The notes below the pieces were generated by a model. The model saw only the letters and a program-made list of their open reading frames with translations, was not told the DNA's origin and did not search any database. DNA of 64,000 nt from Goodfellowiella coeruleoviolacea (GTDB lineage: Bacteria; Actinomycetota; Actinomycetes; Mycobacteriales; Pseudonocardiaceae), in the NCBI RefSeq assembly GCF_024171785.1, contig NZ_JAMTCK010000010.1, forward strand, positions 18,033 through 82,032. Direction: 5' to 3'. This document shows positions 40,301 to 48,570 of the stretch, piece by piece (position 1 is the stretch's first letter; each line of letters opens with the position of its first letter). The position numbers and the translations under genes were made by a program.

Positions 40301-42572
40301 GTGTGGTGATGTCACCGCCCGCACCGCTGGTGGTGATGACCGGGATCCGCGGTTCGTGGAAGGTGACGGTGTCCAGTACCGCGGCGAAGTCGGCCAGCAT
40401 GGGTTCCATCAACGCCGAGTGGAACGCGTGCGAGACCCGCAACCGCTTCACCCGCGCACCAGACTCCGCCAACCGCTGGGCGATGGCGTCGATCTCCTCC
40501 TGCGGTCCGGAAAGGACAGTCGAGGTCGGACTGTTGATCGCGGCGATCGAGACCGTGTCGGGCACCTCGGTGACCGGCCGATCCACGGCCAGCATGGCCC
40601 CGCCGGCGGGGAGTGCTTGCATGAGGCGGGCTCGGGCGGTCACCACCCGGCAGGCGTCCTCCAGTGACCACACCCCCGCGACCACGGCGGCGGCCAGTTC
40701 ACCCACCGAATGCCCGATCAACCGGTCGGGTCGCAGTCCCCACGACTCCCACAGCCTCCACAGGGCGATCTGCAGGGCGAACACCGCGGGCTGAGCCACC
40801 CCGGTGGAGTCCGGGTCACCCTCGAAGACGGCGGGGTCGAACAGGGCCTTCACCCGCGCGTACTCCTCGGCGAGCAACGGGTGGGTGCCCATGTCGGGGT
40901 GTTGGGAGCCCTGGCCGGTGAACAGCAGACCGATACCGCCCTGTCCGGGGTGCAGTCCTGTTTGCCACGGCTGGTCGAGTCCGAGGCGGAACGCCCGCTG
41001 CTCCAGTGCGGCGCGGGCGGTGGCCAGTGTCCAGGCGATGTCGGTGAGGGGGGTGTCGGGGTGGGTGGTCAGCCAGGTGTCGAGTTGGGTGGTGTGGGCG
41101 GTCAGGGCGGTGGGGGTGCGGGCGGTGGTGGTCAGCAGCAGCGGCCGGTGGTCTGGTGTGGACGGTGCTGGTGGTGGCGGTTCGGGGGTGGGGGGTTGTT
41201 CGAGGATGACGTGGGCGTTGGTGCCGCTGATGCCGAAGGAGGACACGCCGGCGCGGCGGGGTCGGTCGGTGGTAGGCCACTCACGGGGGGTGGTGGCCAG
41301 TTCCACGGTCGCGGTGGTCCAGTCGACCTGGCGGGTGGGGTGGTCGACGTGCAGGGTCGCGGGGACGATGCCGTGGCGCATGGCCAGGATCATTTTGATG
41401 ATGCCGGCCACGCCGGCGGCGGCTTGGGTGTGGCCGATGTTGGATTTGATGGAGCCCAGTAGCAGGGGCCGGTCGGTGGGGCGGTCGGTGCCGTAGGTGG
41501 CCAGTAGTGCCTGTGCCTCGATGGGGTCACCCAGCTTGGTGCCGGTGCCGTGTGCCTCGACGACGTCCACATCGGATGGTGTCAGTCCGGCGTTGGCCAG
41601 TGCCGCCCGGATGACCCGCTGCTGGGACGGGCCGTTGGGTGCGGTGAGGCCGTTGGAGGCGCCGTCCTGGTTGACCGCTGAGCCGGCCACGATGGCGAGG
41701 ATTCGTCGACCGTTGCGGCGGGCGTCGGACAGGCGTTCCAGCACGAGCATGCCCACACCTTCGCCCCAGCCGGTGCCGTCGGCGGCGTCCGCGAACGACT
41801 TGCACCGCCCGTCGGATGCCAGACCACGCTGCCGGGACAGCTCGACGAACGTGATGGGCGTGGCCATCACGGTCACGCCGCCGGCGAGGGCGAGGTCGCA
41901 TTCGCCGTTGCGCAGGGCTTGAGCGGCCAGGTGCAGGGCGACCAACGACGACGAACACGCCGTGTCGATCGTGACGGCCGGTCCCTCCAGGCCCAGGGTG
42001 TAGGAGATGCGCCCCGATCCCACGCTCGCGGCCACCCCGGTGCTCAGGTAACCCTCGACCTCGTCGGGCAGGCTGTCGCGGTCGCTCGCGTAGTCGTGGT
42101 ACATGATCCCGGCGAACACCCCGGTGCGGCTGCCGCGCAGCGCGGGCGCCGGGATGCCGGCGCTCTCCACGGCCTCCCAGCTCACCTCCAGCAGTTGCCG
42201 CTGCTGCGGGTCGGTGGCCAGTGCCTCGCGCGGTGACAGACCGAAGAAGTCGGCGTCGAATCCGCCCGGGTCACGCAGGAACGCGCCCTCGCGCACGTAC
42301 GAGCGGCCGATCCGTTCCGGGTCCGGGTCGAAGAGGCCGTCCACGTCCCAGCCCCGGTCGTCGGGCATCGCGGTGACTGTGTCCTGACCGGACGCCACCA
42401 CGTCCCACAGCTGGTCCGGCGAGGTGACCCCGCCGGGATAACGGCACGCCATGCCGACTATCGCGATCGGCTCGGACCGGGCTTCCTCAAGTTGTCGGAC
42501 ACGGCGATGTGCCTTGCGCAGATCGGCCGTCATCTTCCGCAGGTAGTCGACAAGCTGTGCTTCGTTCGTCAC
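31371..42572 (-). CDS. Type I PKS, two modules: KS-AT-DH-KR-ACP-KS-AT-DH-ER-KR-ACP
   Basis: About 3733 residues. I start at the GTG at 42572 (GAGG upstream), which opens the docking coil [20 protein letters not shown]; the frame continues 75 codons upstream with no domain. Module one: KS (Cys206), AT with GHSVGE and HAFH (malonyl), DH with [10 protein letters not shown] and FDAALH, KR with TGGTGALG, a B-type VDD motif and NYAAANAY, and ACP (LGFDSL). Module two: KS, AT with GHSIGE and HAFH (malonyl), DH with [10 protein letters not shown] and LDAAMH, ER with [15 protein letters not shown] with TGGTGGLG and LDD, and ACP. Expected outputs are an alkene, then a fully reduced unit. A C-terminal docking region follows. 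Part of the first KS is nearly identical to the last KS of the plus-strand PKS. Confidence 0.95.
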   Translation of the reverse strand: MTNEAQLVDYLRKMTADLRKAHRRVRQLEEARSEPIAIVGMACRYPGGVTSPDQLWDVVASGQDTVTAMPDDRGWDVDGLFDPDPERIGRSYVREGAFLRDPGGFDADFFGLSPREALATDPQQRQLLEVSWEAVESAGIPAPALRGSRTGVFAGIMYHDYASDRDSLPDEVEGYLSTGVAASVGSGRISYTLGLEGPAVTIDTACSSSLVALHLAAQALRNGECDLALAGGVTVMATPITFVELSRQRGLASDGRCKSFADAADGTGWGEGVGMLVLERLSDARRNGRRILAIVAGSAVNQDGASNGLTAPNGPSQQRVIRAALANAGLTPSDVDVVEAHGTGTKLGDPIEAQALLATYGTDRPTDRPLLLGSIKSNIGHTQAAAGVAGIIKMILAMRHGIVPATLHVDHPTRQVDWTTATVELATTPREWPTTDRPRRAGVSSFGISGTNAHVILEQPPTPEPPPPAPSTPDHRPLLLTTTARTPTALTAHTTQLDTWLTTHPDTPLTDIAWTLATARAALEQRAFRLGLDQPWQTGLHPGQGGIGLLFTGQGSQHPDMGTHPLLAEEYARVKALFDPAVFEGDPDSTGVAQPAVFALQIALWRLWESWGLRPDRLIGHSVGELAAAVVAGVWSLEDACRVVTARARLMQALPAGGAMLAVDRPVTEVPDTVSIAAINSPTSTVLSGPQEEIDAIAQRLAESGARVKRLRVSHAFHSALMEPMLADFAAVLDTVTFHEPRIPVITTSGAGGDITTPQYWVDQVRATVCFADAVRTAVADGVDTFLEIGPDAVLTPMVAEIDDTVVAIPAQRKDHDQLHDALGRMWQRGFDPEWTTVLPRGAHADLPTYAFQHHTYWIKSGPRTPPAWAATDHPLLTGTLSVAAGNATVLTGHLSPHAQPWLAEHRVAGTPILPGAAAVELALHAAHLLGHESVIDLTLQAPLPTASGVHLQVAVGEQQTVTVHARADDADPDDPWTLVASGTLGDAATPVPPTPTGPPNGAEPVDVTQFYADLADAGLDYGPAFQSLRAARRHGDVVHAEVVPGEAVAGQAAGFGLHPALFDAALHAFALVGERSATPRVPFEFRGVRLLSHGADALWVTVTATGPDSMSLTATDEDGEPVLVVDSLTLRPIAPAPTEEIPLAPVWQPVSLLAAGGTAPEFVVVHAGPEEPDPRPAAVHRAVEAALRHCQEWLADDRNAHRRLVVITRGAVALPGETPDPGAAACRALLTAAQTENPGRLLVVDLGVADAPPDDALLAALATAEEPAVALRGGVAHAMRLAPAQAARSAAPPLAPDGTVLITGGTGALGRMLAHHLVERYGVRRLVLTNRTGRGGEDLPTGVTVTACDLSDGAAVRALVAGLPGLSAVFHLAGVVDDGLLTGMDADRLHRVLTPKVDGAWQLHEATRHLELSHFVLFSSAAGLLGGAAQGNYAAANAYLDALAEHRRAAGLPAQSLAWGLWETDHGMAGSVRGAAAGRLARTGIRALDARRGLALLDSALRSGATLLAPIGWDRSALRRVPVADRPAALRELAPAPVADKRGPARGRSGLGRRLAGLPPAEAARALRDLVREVTAGVLGHDSADAVDDRRPFTDLGFDSLAAIELRNRLGTATGVRLPATAIFDHPTPVALAEHLHHRVVGSVTSGAAASAPTAVSTADPIVVVGMACRYPGGVTSPEQLWELVRDGVDAISAMPADRGWDVEALYDPEPGLPGHSYTRHGGFLHDAGEFDAEFFGISPREAIAMDPQQRLLLQTAWEAFERAGIAPGSLRGSRTGVFAGVMYNDYGSWPTGVEPETGGHSGLGTAASVLTGRVAYALGLEGPAISVDTACSSSLVALHLAAQALRGGECDLALAGGVTVMSTPGTFVEFSRQRGLSADGRCKSYGAGADGTGWSEGVGLLLVERLSDARRLGHPVLAVLRGTAVNSDGASNGLTAPNGPAQQRVIRAALAAAGLRPRDVAAIEGHGTGTTLGDPIEVQALLETYGQDRDEPAWLGSVKSNLGHTQAAAGVAGVIKMIMSMRHGVLPRTLHADEPSTVVDWSAGDIRLLTEERPWPAGPRRAAVSSFGVSGTNAHVVIEAPDATPASAEPGSDDGPVALVVSGQSARALRANALRLAEHLAARPGQRALDVAYSLGVCRTPGRVRVALSATGEIAPARLAELAEDEGPFTEAREVRTAFLFTGQGAQRVAMGRRLRAVFPAYAKAFDEVCAVLDPLLGRGLREVLDDEDAIHTTEYAQPALFALEVSLVALLASWGVRPDVVAGHSIGELAAAHTAGLLSLADAARLVAARGRLMQQCPEGGAMVSVTASEGDVRALLDDVDGVAIAAVNGERAVVLSGDEDAVTSVAAELAASGHRTRRLRVSHAFHSPHMDRMLSPFASVAAGVEVRDPVLPLVSSVVGHVQDTAAWGDPGYWARQVRDPVRFADVHAALRADGVDVCLEIGPDAALTAMAPPDGVHLAALRRDQDEAEALLTAVAVAATHGVPVDWAAVYANRSPRRIELPTYAFQTARYWLPRAVSTPDLPAAGLAGTGHPLLGASVTLADDGGVLLTGVLSTVAEPWLAEHAVAGTVLLPGAALVEMAIQAGDRVGCGRLDELVLHAPLPLDAAVGVQVRVAPADDSGTRAVAVHSAGPDGTWVANATGVLAPDDGAAGPDLADWPPAGASAIDVSSLYPDLDAVGYSYGDTFRCVRAAWRAGSELCAEIALRDEDRDAAARYGIHPALLDAAMHVLAAAGTGDSLRLPFAWTGVRLAATGATAARVRLSPVDDGWQLVLADATGAPLASVERLLLRAADLARPVARRDDGLFRLDWSAPATVGSGSSPQLIGPDPFGLAAVLGSGPGPGVLCVAGTGAHDPAEAHRIAEQTLDQVRERLAADEDLVVVTRRAVATHEGEDVADLSAAVVWGLVRSMQNENPGRLTLVDIDDDPASAAALPALAAGPDRQIAVRHGVATVPRLAAPSSDGDVLHPPADGPWRLDSTGGGTLDALALVPAPEAVRPLGEHEVRVEVVAAGVNFRDVVVALGLVPTLAGIGGEMAGVVTEVGRAVTDLAVGDRVMGLCPASLGPLAVTDHRWLTRMPRGWSFTRAAGVPLTFLTAYYGLVDLGGLRAGQKVLVHAAAGGVGMAAVQLVRHFGGEVFGTASPGKHPALRAMGLPPDRIANSRTLDFEAEFLAATGGQGMDIVLDCLAGEFVDASLRLLPRGGRFLEMGKTDIRSPEAVAAAHAGVAYAAYDIQDASPERIREMLDTLVDLFESGALTPQPITTYDVRRGRAAFRALSQAALVGKAVLQMPRTLDPDGTVLITGGTGGLGAALARHLAATRPTGHLLLVGRSGPHAPGAAELVRELDCRVTVTACDVADPGQVAALLARIPEKHPLTAVVHAAGVLDDAVSSTLTAAQLHRVLRPKVDGAWRLHEATAGLDLAAFVLFSSAAGIFGGAGQANYAAGNAYLDALAHHRRSLGLPAQSLAWGAWVSTAGMTAELSETDRQRMNRTGFGALTVAEGLARFDAATAAAHTLLAPIALDPAKLGQGDDVPELLRNLARPGARRRAAVAEEPDAAGGLRARLERLPAAEQHEVLVEVVRAGAARVLGHPSTASVPAQRPFTDLGFDSLTSVELRNHLSQRTGLRLPTTLLFDHPTPAELAAHLRAELAPAAASWVDEGLRVVAELERALDLVPADDTERHRLTHRLREVLDRWTGDAAVADLGDASNEDLFALVDQGYAANGGAEG
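41311..41980 (-). repeat. Inverted copy of a PKS KS segment (arm 1)
   Basis: This part of the first KS of the 31371-42572 gene is nearly identical, as an inverted repeat, to 63331-64000. Position x here pairs with 105311 minus x there. The products differ only in one patch ([13 protein letters not shown] here, [13 protein letters not shown] there) and a few residues. Codons ending in A (GCA, GAA, CTA, AAA) are more common here than in neighbouring PKS DNA. Confidence 0.85.
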
Positions 42573-42698
42573 CCTGGGTACCTCGCGGCAGTCGCTGGCG
42601 AAACCGAGTGTCTCGCTCGTGGCCGGCGAGGACCGGGCGTCGCGCGGCACCCTCGCGAGCATCAGCGGAAATGCTAGGCAGCCTGAAGTTCCTGCCGA

Positions 42699-42727
42699 CC
42701 CCCTGAACAAGCCCGCCCCACCCCCTA
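42699..42727 (-). promoter_or_regulatory. Paired AGGGGG element upstream of the PKS operon
   Basis: Read on the minus strand, TAGGGGGT and CAGGGGGT occur 22 bases apart, about 127-155 bases before the PKS start. The same core appears in pairs before both CCR operons, making it a candidate site for the LAL regulator. Confidence 0.35.
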
Positions 42728-42960
42728 ACCCGACCACCGACCTGGACGGGGGCTGGACGGCCCGCACCCGTGCCGTGCCGGAGGCTGGTGCCATCACGTC
42801 GTTGCCGCCCGGCAGCGGGGGCCGCCGCGCCGGGTACGGGTTCGCCGGCCGCGGTCACCGCACCGCCCGTTCGTCCGCATCGGACATTTCGCGATGGCCG
42901 GGGCCGGAACTGGTGCACGGGCCACGGGTCCGAGCCGGACCGGGGTGTTCGGGGCCGCCG

Positions 42961-42981
42961 CAGGGGTGTTGGCAAGGGGGG
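42961..42981 (+). promoter_or_regulatory. Paired AGGGG element upstream of the first CCR operon
   Basis: CAGGGGT and AAGGGGGG with their AGGGG cores 13 bases apart, about 65-85 bases before the CCR start at 43046. The 13-base spacing equals that of the pair at 48449-48468 before the second CCR. Confidence 0.35.
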
Positions 42982-43045
42982 AGCGCGTGATTAGTTCGGA
43001 CGCGTTTCCCCGGCATCCCGGACCGGCCAGCAGGAAGGCGGCTCG

Positions 43046-44392
43046 ATGGATTCACTGTCGGAAGCGGTCATCGCGGGCGCTCCCGCAGAGGAACTGGCCA
43101 GGCTCGGCCCGCCGGCCGGCTTCGTCGCCGCGCACCTGCGCGCCGAGGACGCCGAGATGTTCACCGGCGTCGCCGACAAGGACGTCCGCAAGTCACTGCG
43201 GGTCGGCGAGGTGGCGATGCCCGAACTCGCCCCGGACGAGGTGCTGGTCGCGGTGATGGCCAGTGCCGTCAACTACAACACGGTCTGGTCGGCGATGTTC
43301 GAGCCGATCCCCACGTTCCAGTTCCTCAAGCGCTTTGCGCGGTCCGGGGGCTGGGCGACGCGTCACGACCTGCCGTACCAGGTGGTCGGCTCGGACGGCG
43401 CCGGCGTGGTGGTCCGGGTCGGCAGTGGGGTGCGGCGGTGGCGGATCGGTGACCACGTCGTGGTGAGCCCGGCGTACGTCGACGACCAGGAACCGGCCAC
43501 CCACAACGACGGGATGCTCGGCGCCGAGCAGTTGGCGTGGGGCTTCGAGACGAACTTCGGTGGCCTGGCGCACTACAGCGTGGTGCGGGCCAGCCAGCTC
43601 ATCCCCAAGCCAGCCCAGCTCACCTGGGAGGAAGCGGCCTGCAACACGCTCTGCGCGGGTACCGCGTACCGGATGCTGGTCGGTGAGCACGGCGCCCGCA
43701 TGAAGCAGGGCGACGTGGTGCTGGTCTGGGGCGCCGCCGGCGGCCTCGGCACCTACGCCGTCCAGTTCGTCCGCAACGGCGGCGGGATCGCGGTCGGCGT
43801 GGTCGGTTCGGACGCCAAGGCCGAGGCCGTGCGCAAGCTCGGCTGCCACGTGGTCGTCGACCGGCGCGAGATCGGTCTGGACGACACCGTCGCCGATGAT
43901 CCCGACCGGGTGCTGGAGGTCGGCAAGCGGCTGGGCCGGATCATCCGCCGCGAGACCGGGGAGGACCCGCACATCGTCTTCGAACACGTCGGCCGGGCCA
44001 CGTTCGGTGTCTCGCTCTTCGTCGTGCGGCGCGGCGGCGCGGTCGTCACGTGCGGGTCCAGCACCGGCTACCGCCACGAGTTCGACAACCGGTACCTGTG
44101 GATGAAGCTGAAGCGGGTGATCGGCAGCCACGTGGCGAACCTGCAGGAGCAGTGGGAGGTCAACCGGCTCATCGGACAGGGCCGGATCGCTTCCGCGCTG
44201 ACCGAGCTGTACCCCCTCGCCGAGGTGGGTGAGGCCGCCCGCACGGTGCAGACCAACGGACACACCGGCAAGGTCGGCGTCCTGTGCCTGGCCCCGTCGC
44301 CAGGTCTCGGCGTCACCGATCCCGACCTGCGGGCCCGACTGGGAATCGCCGGCACCGCCCCGCTCGCCCCCGCGACCTGGCCGAATGTCTGA
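43046..44392 (+). CDS. Crotonyl-CoA carboxylase/reductase homologue, divergent type
   Basis: 448 residues. CCRs reduce an enoyl-CoA with NADPH and fix CO2 to give an alkylmalonyl-CoA. The NADPH fold shows WGAAGGLGTYAVQFV. The carboxylation-site residues known from characterised CCRs are present: Asn in VNYNTVW, Phe-Glu in WGFETNFGG and His in IGSHVAN. It differs clearly from the canonical enzyme at 48571 in the active-site-lining region after the SH motif (LQEQWEVN here, YREAWEAN there) and lacks part of the FWKD loop. It heads an operon with KAS III and 3-hydroxyacyl-CoA dehydrogenase, the arrangement known for butyl-, isobutyl- or hexylmalonyl-CoA supply, so it probably accepts enoyl-CoAs longer than crotonyl-CoA. 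Confidence 0.9.
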   Translation: MDSLSEAVIAGAPAEELARLGPPAGFVAAHLRAEDAEMFTGVADKDVRKSLRVGEVAMPELAPDEVLVAVMASAVNYNTVWSAMFEPIPTFQFLKRFARSGGWATRHDLPYQVVGSDGAGVVVRVGSGVRRWRIGDHVVVSPAYVDDQEPATHNDGMLGAEQLAWGFETNFGGLAHYSVVRASQLIPKPAQLTWEEAACNTLCAGTAYRMLVGEHGARMKQGDVVLVWGAAGGLGTYAVQFVRNGGGIAVGVVGSDAKAEAVRKLGCHVVVDRREIGLDDTVADDPDRVLEVGKRLGRIIRRETGEDPHIVFEHVGRATFGVSLFVVRRGGAVVTCGSSTGYRHEFDNRYLWMKLKRVIGSHVANLQEQWEVNRLIGQGRIASALTELYPLAEVGEAARTVQTNGHTGKVGVLCLAPSPGLGVTDPDLRARLGIAGTAPLAPATWPNV

Positions 44393-44398
44393 GGCGTG

Positions 44399-45406
44399 AT
44401 GACAAGCACCGCACTGCCCACCGTCGGCGTGCTCGGCACCGGCTCCTACCTGCCCGACCGCGTCGTTGACAACGCCGAGATCGAACGCCGGGTGCCGCGC
44501 GCCGAGGCGCACTGGATCACCGAGCGCACCCGCATCGAAGGCCGCCGCTACGCGGCCGAGCACGAGGCAACCTCCGACCTGGCCGCGGCGGCCGGCCGGC
44601 AGGCCCTGGCGCGGGCCGGCCTCGGCCCGGCCGACCTGGACTACATCATCGTGGCCACCTCGACCGGCGACTCCCCGCAGCCGCCCACGTCCTGCCTGGT
44701 GCAGCACCAGCTCGGCGCGACCAGTGCCGCGTGCTTCGACATCAACGTGGTGTGCGCCGGCTTCGTCTACGGCGCGGCACTGGCCCGCTCGCTGATCGCG
44801 GTGCGCCCGCAGGCCCGGGTCCTCGTGGTCGGCGCCGACGTCTACTCGCGGATCCTGGACTACGACGACCGGTCCACCGCCGTTCTGCTCGGCGACGGTG
44901 CGGGTGCGGCGGTGTTCGGGGCGGTCGAGGCACCGTACGGGATCGTCGAGGTCGGCCTGGCCAGCCGGGGGGACGCGCAGGACCTGATCCGGGTCGAGGC
45001 GGGTGGCAGCCGCAAGCCCACCACCGCCGAGACCGTCGCGCAGGGCGGGCACTACTTCCGGATGAACGGCCGTGGCGTCCGCGACTTCGTGATGGAGACC
45101 GTGCCACCGGCAGTGCACGACCTGCTGCTGCGGGCCGGGTTGAAGCTGGGCGACGTCGACCACTTCGTCCCGCACCAGGCCAACGGGGTGCTGCTGCGCC
45201 AACTCGTGGAGAAGGTCGGACTGCAGCACGCGCGAACCCACTACACGCTCGAACGGTACGGCAATGTCGGCAGTGCCTCCGTCCCCATCGCGCTCGACGA
45301 CGCCTACAGCTCCGGCGCCCTGGCCGACGGCGACGTGGTGGTGCTCGCCGGGTTCGGCGGAGGCATGTCGCTCGGCACCTGCGTCCTGAGGTGGTGCGCC
45401 CGATGA
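44399..45406 (+). CDS. KAS III-like ketoacyl synthase for extender-unit assembly
   Basis: About 335 residues, FabH/KAS III fold. The catalytic triad is intact: Cys119 in INVVCAGF, His in FVPHQANGV and Asn in RYGNVGSAS. Starts at ATG 44399, just after the CCR stop (an adjoining GTG at 44396 is also possible), so it is cotranscribed. KAS III enzymes condense an acyl-CoA starter with malonyl-ACP or malonyl-CoA. In clusters for divergolide- and cinnabaramide-type compounds the homologue builds the beta-ketoacyl precursor that is reduced, dehydrated and then carboxylated by CCR. That role is the best explanation for its position here; the acyl primer (acetyl, propionyl or branched) cannot be read from the sequence. 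Confidence 0.9.
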   Translation: MTSTALPTVGVLGTGSYLPDRVVDNAEIERRVPRAEAHWITERTRIEGRRYAAEHEATSDLAAAAGRQALARAGLGPADLDYIIVATSTGDSPQPPTSCLVQHQLGATSAACFDINVVCAGFVYGAALARSLIAVRPQARVLVVGADVYSRILDYDDRSTAVLLGDGAGAAVFGAVEAPYGIVEVGLASRGDAQDLIRVEAGGSRKPTTAETVAQGGHYFRMNGRGVRDFVMETVPPAVHDLLLRAGLKLGDVDHFVPHQANGVLLRQLVEKVGLQHARTHYTLERYGNVGSASVPIALDDAYSSGALADGDVVVLAGFGGGMSLGTCVLRWCAR

Positions 45407-46266
45407 GTGCCGTGGCAGAACTGCGCGTGGGCGTCGTCGGCGCCGGGCTGATGGGACGCGGCTTCGCCGAGGTCTGCGCGGTGCGCGGGCACGACGTCCG
45501 CGTCATCGTCTCCGGCCCCGCCGCACTGGACCGCGACCGCGACCGCCTGCGCCGGGCACTGGACAAGGCTGTCGCCAAGCAGAAGCTGACCGAGGCCGAC
45601 GCCCGCGCGGCGGCGGCGCGGGTGTCCTTCGGCACCGAACTCGGTGAGCTGGCCGACCGGCAGTTCGTGCTGGAAGCCGTCCGCGAGGACGAGGTGCTCA
45701 AGAGGGACTTGTTCGCCGTCATCGACAAGGTCGTCGAGGACGAGGATGCCGTGCTGGCGTCCACCACCTCGGCGATCCCCGTGATCCGGCTCGCCACCGC
45801 CACCACCCGCCCGCACCGGGTGGTCGGCGTGCACTTCTTCAACCCGGTGCCGGTGCTGCCGCTGGTGGAGATCATCCCCTCGCTGCTCACCGCGGCGAGC
45901 ACCACCGAGTCCGCCCGCGCGTTCGTGACCGGGCTCGGCAAGGAGATCGTGCAGTCGAAGGACCGGGCCGGGTTCGTGGTCAACGCGCTGCTGGTGCCGT
46001 ACCTGCTCGCCGCCGTGCGGATGGTGGAGTCCGGCTTCGCCACCGCGCAGGAGGTCGACCGCGGCATGACCCAGGGCTGCGCGCACCCGATGGGGCCGCT
46101 GAGCCTGATCGACCTGATCGGTCTCGACACCATCGCCTCGATCGCGAACGCCCTCTACGACGAGTACCGCGAACCGCTGTACGCCCCGCCCCCGCTGCTG
46201 GCCCGGATGGTTGACGCCGGGTTGCTCGGCCGCAAGAGCGGCCGCGGGTTCTACGACTACCACTAG
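45403..46266 (+). CDS. 3-hydroxyacyl-CoA dehydrogenase (3-hydroxybutyryl-CoA type)
   Basis: About 287 residues. The NAD(P) motif GVVGAGLMGRGFAEVCA opens the protein. The family sequence VGVHFFNPVPVLPLVEII carries the catalytic His, and DRAGFVVNALLVPYLLAAVR with the C-terminal LGRKSGRGFYDY completes the fold. The ATG overlaps the KAS III stop (ATGA), so the two are coupled. It should reduce the beta-ketoacyl product of the KAS III to the 3-hydroxyacyl stage. No dedicated dehydratase is in this operon, so an enoyl-CoA hydratase from primary metabolism must act before the CCR. A strong bidirectional terminator follows. Confidence 0.93.
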   Translation: MSAVAELRVGVVGAGLMGRGFAEVCAVRGHDVRVIVSGPAALDRDRDRLRRALDKAVAKQKLTEADARAAAARVSFGTELGELADRQFVLEAVREDEVLKRDLFAVIDKVVEDEDAVLASTTSAIPVIRLATATTRPHRVVGVHFFNPVPVLPLVEIIPSLLTAASTTESARAFVTGLGKEIVQSKDRAGFVVNALLVPYLLAAVRMVESGFATAQEVDRGMTQGCAHPMGPLSLIDLIGLDTIASIANALYDEYREPLYAPPPLLARMVDAGLLGRKSGRGFYDYH

Positions 46267-46316
46267 CCGAGCCCCGCAACGGAAAGCGCTCACCAGGCCG
46301 CGGCCGTTGCCCTCCC

Positions 46317-46363
46317 GCACCCCGGCGCGCGCACCTGGTCCGCCAGGCCACGCGCCGGGGTGC
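46317..46363. terminator. Bidirectional terminator between extender operon and P450
   Basis: A perfect 13-bp stem, GCACCCCGGCGCG with CGCGCCGGGGTGC, encloses a smaller CCTGG/CCAGG hairpin. It lies 51 bases past the dehydrogenase stop, in the convergent gap before the P450. Confidence 0.75.
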
Positions 46364-46468
46364 GGTGCTGCGGCCTGTCACCCCGGCGCTGCCCCGCGGG
46401 ACCGGGAACCGCGCCGCTGCTCCCCACCACCCGCTGCCGGATGCCGCGGGCCCAGAGGCGAAGACGCC

Positions 46469-46501
46469 GGTGCCCGCTCCCGGCGGTCGGGAACGGGCAC
46501 C
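46469..46501. terminator. Terminator hairpin after the second P450
   Basis: GGTGCCCG-TCCCG pairs with CGGGA-CGGGCACC around a 5-base loop, with one mismatch in the stem. It lies 26 bases past the P450 stop and should end the P450 transcript. Confidence 0.7.
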
Positions 46502-46526
46502 AGGCGCGTCGAGGCAGGCCAGGCCG

Positions 46527-47840
46527 TCAGCGTCGGCGGTGGACCACGGTCAGGCCGCCCTTGGCCGGGGTCACCACGATGCCGCTGTCGGGAAAGCGCT
46601 CCCCCGGATCAGTCGTCGGCACGAGGGTGAAGTCGCGCAACAGGGTGCGCAGCACCACGCTCATCTCCATGGCGGCGAAGGCGGCGCCGATGCACCGGCG
46701 CGCACCGCCGCCGAACGGGATCCAGCTGAACTCGTTGCGCCGGCCCACGAACCGGTCCGGGTCGAAGACGTCGGGGCGGGGGAAGTGCTTCTCGTCCTCG
46801 TGCAGCAGGGTGATGCACGCCGCCACGATGGTGCCCCTGGGCAGCGTCCAGCGGCCGATGCGCAGCGTCTCCGCGCGCACCTGGCGCGCGGTCATGTCCA
46901 CGACCGGACGGACCCGCTGCACCTCCATGATGGTGGCGTCGCGGAGTTCGCTCCCGCCGGCGTCGACCTCGGCGACGAGCCGGCGCAGCAGGTCGGGGTG
47001 CCGGCGGATCCGCTCGACCGCCCACGCGAGCGTCCTGGCGGTGTTCTCGTGCCCGGCGGCCAGCAGCGTCAGCAACTGGTCGGCGATCTCGCTGTGGCGC
47101 ATGGCCGAGCCGTCGTCGTAGCGGGACTGGACGAGTGCGGCGAGCACGTCGTCGCGGTCGTCCAGGCGCGGGTCGGCGGCCGCCCGGCTGATGAGCCGGT
47201 CGATGATCGCGTCGTACCGCTGCCGGTAGCGCTTGAACCGCGCGCCCGGTCCGTGCCCGCGCAGGTCCACCCGTGCCGCGGGCATCGCGGCCAGGAACGC
47301 GCCGAGCTTGAGCATGGGCGGGAGCAGCGCGCGCAGCTCGTCCAGTTCGGCGCCCTCGACACCGAACACGGCCCGGAGGATGACGTTCAGGCTGATGCGC
47401 ATGGTCGCGGGCAGAACGGGGAACGCCTTGCCTTCCGGCCAGGAGGCGGTCTCCCGCTCGGTCTCCTGCTCGATCACCGACTCGTGCGCGCGCAGCCGGC
47501 GCCCGTGGAACGGCGGGGTGAGCAGCTTGCGCTGCCGCCGGTGCTCCTCGCCGGTGAGCACGAACAGCGACCCCGGCCCCAGCGCGTAGCCCAGGTTGTT
47601 GTCGGGCGGTGCGTCCACCACCTCGGGCCCGGCCTGGAACAACTCCCGGACCTCGGCGGGATCGGCGAGCAGCACCATCCGGCCCAGGACCAGCGAGTCG
47701 ATGGTGAACGCCGAACCGTACCGGTCCCGCAGTCGCCGCATGGTGCCCCGGCGCGACGTGGCCAGGCTCAGCGCCTGCACCAGGCGCGGGCTGGACGGGC
47801 CGTCCGGCAGGACCGCCTCGGAGTGTGTCGTCGCTGTCAT
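46527..47840 (-). CDS. Cytochrome P450 of the polyketide cluster
   Basis: 437 residues. The haem loop FGGGARRCIG has Cys383. The I-helix AAGHENTART is complete with acid and Thr, and the ExxR is EVQR. The pattern (MTA... LPRGTIVAACITLLHEDEKHFPRPDVFDPDRF) is closer to the CYP132/135/138 type than to the CYP105/107 type of the P450 at 6099. Its start overlaps the small upstream gene by four bases (ATGA), so they are coupled. Position between the two extender-unit loci suggests a tailoring oxidation of the polyketide. No ferredoxin is adjacent. Confidence 0.9.
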   Translation of the reverse strand: MTATTHSEAVLPDGPSSPRLVQALSLATSRRGTMRRLRDRYGSAFTIDSLVLGRMVLLADPAEVRELFQAGPEVVDAPPDNNLGYALGPGSLFVLTGEEHRRQRKLLTPPFHGRRLRAHESVIEQETERETASWPEGKAFPVLPATMRISLNVILRAVFGVEGAELDELRALLPPMLKLGAFLAAMPAARVDLRGHGPGARFKRYRQRYDAIIDRLISRAAADPRLDDRDDVLAALVQSRYDDGSAMRHSEIADQLLTLLAAGHENTARTLAWAVERIRRHPDLLRRLVAEVDAGGSELRDATIMEVQRVRPVVDMTARQVRAETLRIGRWTLPRGTIVAACITLLHEDEKHFPRPDVFDPDRFVGRRNEFSWIPFGGGARRCIGAAFAAMEMSVVLRTLLRDFTLVPTTDPGERFPDSGIVVTPAKGGLTVVHRRR

Positions 47841-48175
47841 CGCCCACCCACGACCGCAGGCTCGTCCGCGGACCGCTGCGTGCCGCCGGTCGCCTCGCCG
47901 TCGGGTTCGCGCGCCGGCACCGACAGGCTGGAAACACTGAGATCGGGCACTGTCCGGACCGCTTCGAGCGCCGCCTTGAGCACCGCTGCCAGGGATTCGC
48001 CCTCGGTGTCGAAGTCGAGTTGTCTGACCTTCACGTCCGGGTTGGTGGGCAGCTTCGTGGTCGAGGCCGTGACCTCGCCCGGCCCGGCCTCCCGCAGCAT
48101 CGTCAGTTCGTCGTCGGTAACGTCACGGCTGAGCACCAGCGTGAATTTGTGGGCCACCATTTCCAACCTGCTCAT
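47837..48175 (-). CDS. Small protein coupled to the P450, function unknown
   Basis: About 112 residues; an internal ATG at 48160 (opening MVAHKFTLVLSR) is an alternative start with AGCAGG upstream. It reads as an alpha/beta mini-domain: HKFTLVLSRDVTDDELTMLR, then DVKVRQLDFDTEGESLAAVL and a helix, with a polar tail after about residue 85. No signal peptide or cysteines. Its stop overlaps the P450 start, so the two are translated together, which suggests a joint role, for example as a helper or substrate-related partner. I do not recognise the family. Confidence 0.65.
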   Translation of the reverse strand: MSRLEMVAHKFTLVLSRDVTDDELTMLREAGPGEVTASTTKLPTNPDVKVRQLDFDTEGESLAAVLKAALEAVRTVPDLSVSSLSVPAREPDGEATGGTQRSADEPAVVGGR

Positions 48176-48570
48176 TCTCGCCGATCGTCGCGATCCCGCC
48201 GCGCGGGAAACGCGGACACGGAGGATAGGGCGACCGTATGTGCCCCCAGCCGCACCGACAACGAGACGGCGTCAGGACAGGGGGTGGCGGGCCGGAGAGC
48301 CGGGGGTCGGCCCCGGCCGGACTGCGGTGGTTCGGCACCGGAGGCGGTGGCTGGGCGGCGGCCGACCCCCGTGACCGCGTTCACCCTTGCGCCACAACGA
48401 CATCCGGCAGCGGCACGCGCACCCGACTTGGGGATCGTCGCGGCTGGTTAGGGGGTTGAGGTAGGGGGCTCGGCCGTAGCTAGCCTGGCCCGGATCTCGC
48501 CCTACGACGGTGTCGCGCCCCCGGTGGTGCGCGCCCGGATCGTGTCGGACCCGGCCCCAGGGAGACTTCG
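48176..48570. promoter_or_regulatory. Divergent control region of P450 pair and second CCR
   Basis: 395 bases without a gene. It should hold promoters for the minus-strand P450 pair and the plus-strand operon of CCR, small protein and giant PKS. The most notable element is the doubled TAGGGGG at 48449-48468. The gene start at 48571 is a GTG with GGGAG upstream. Confidence 0.5.
48449..48468 (+). promoter_or_regulatory. Paired TAGGGGG element upstream of the second CCR operon
   Basis: TAGGGGG at 48449-48455 and again at 48462-48468, 13 bases apart, about 105 bases before the CCR start. The same core and spacing appear before the first CCR operon, and a 22-base-spaced pair lies before the PKS operon. 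Candidate LAL operator. Confidence 0.4.

Larger units (their letters stand above)
42573..43045. promoter_or_regulatory. Divergent control region of PKS and extender-unit operons
   Basis: 473 bases without a gene between the minus-strand PKS genes and the plus-strand CCR operon. It contains paired G-rich elements in both directions (42699-42727 on the minus strand; 42961-42981 on the plus strand) that resemble the pair before the second CCR. A TAGCAT on the minus strand at 42672-42677 could be a -10. The extender operon start at 43046 is preceded by GGAAGG. Confidence 0.5.

Noticed and set aside
42573..42797. 75-codon N-terminal extension of the bimodular PKS
   Set aside because: It lacks a ribosome site and domain; the GTG at 42572 opens the usual docking coil.
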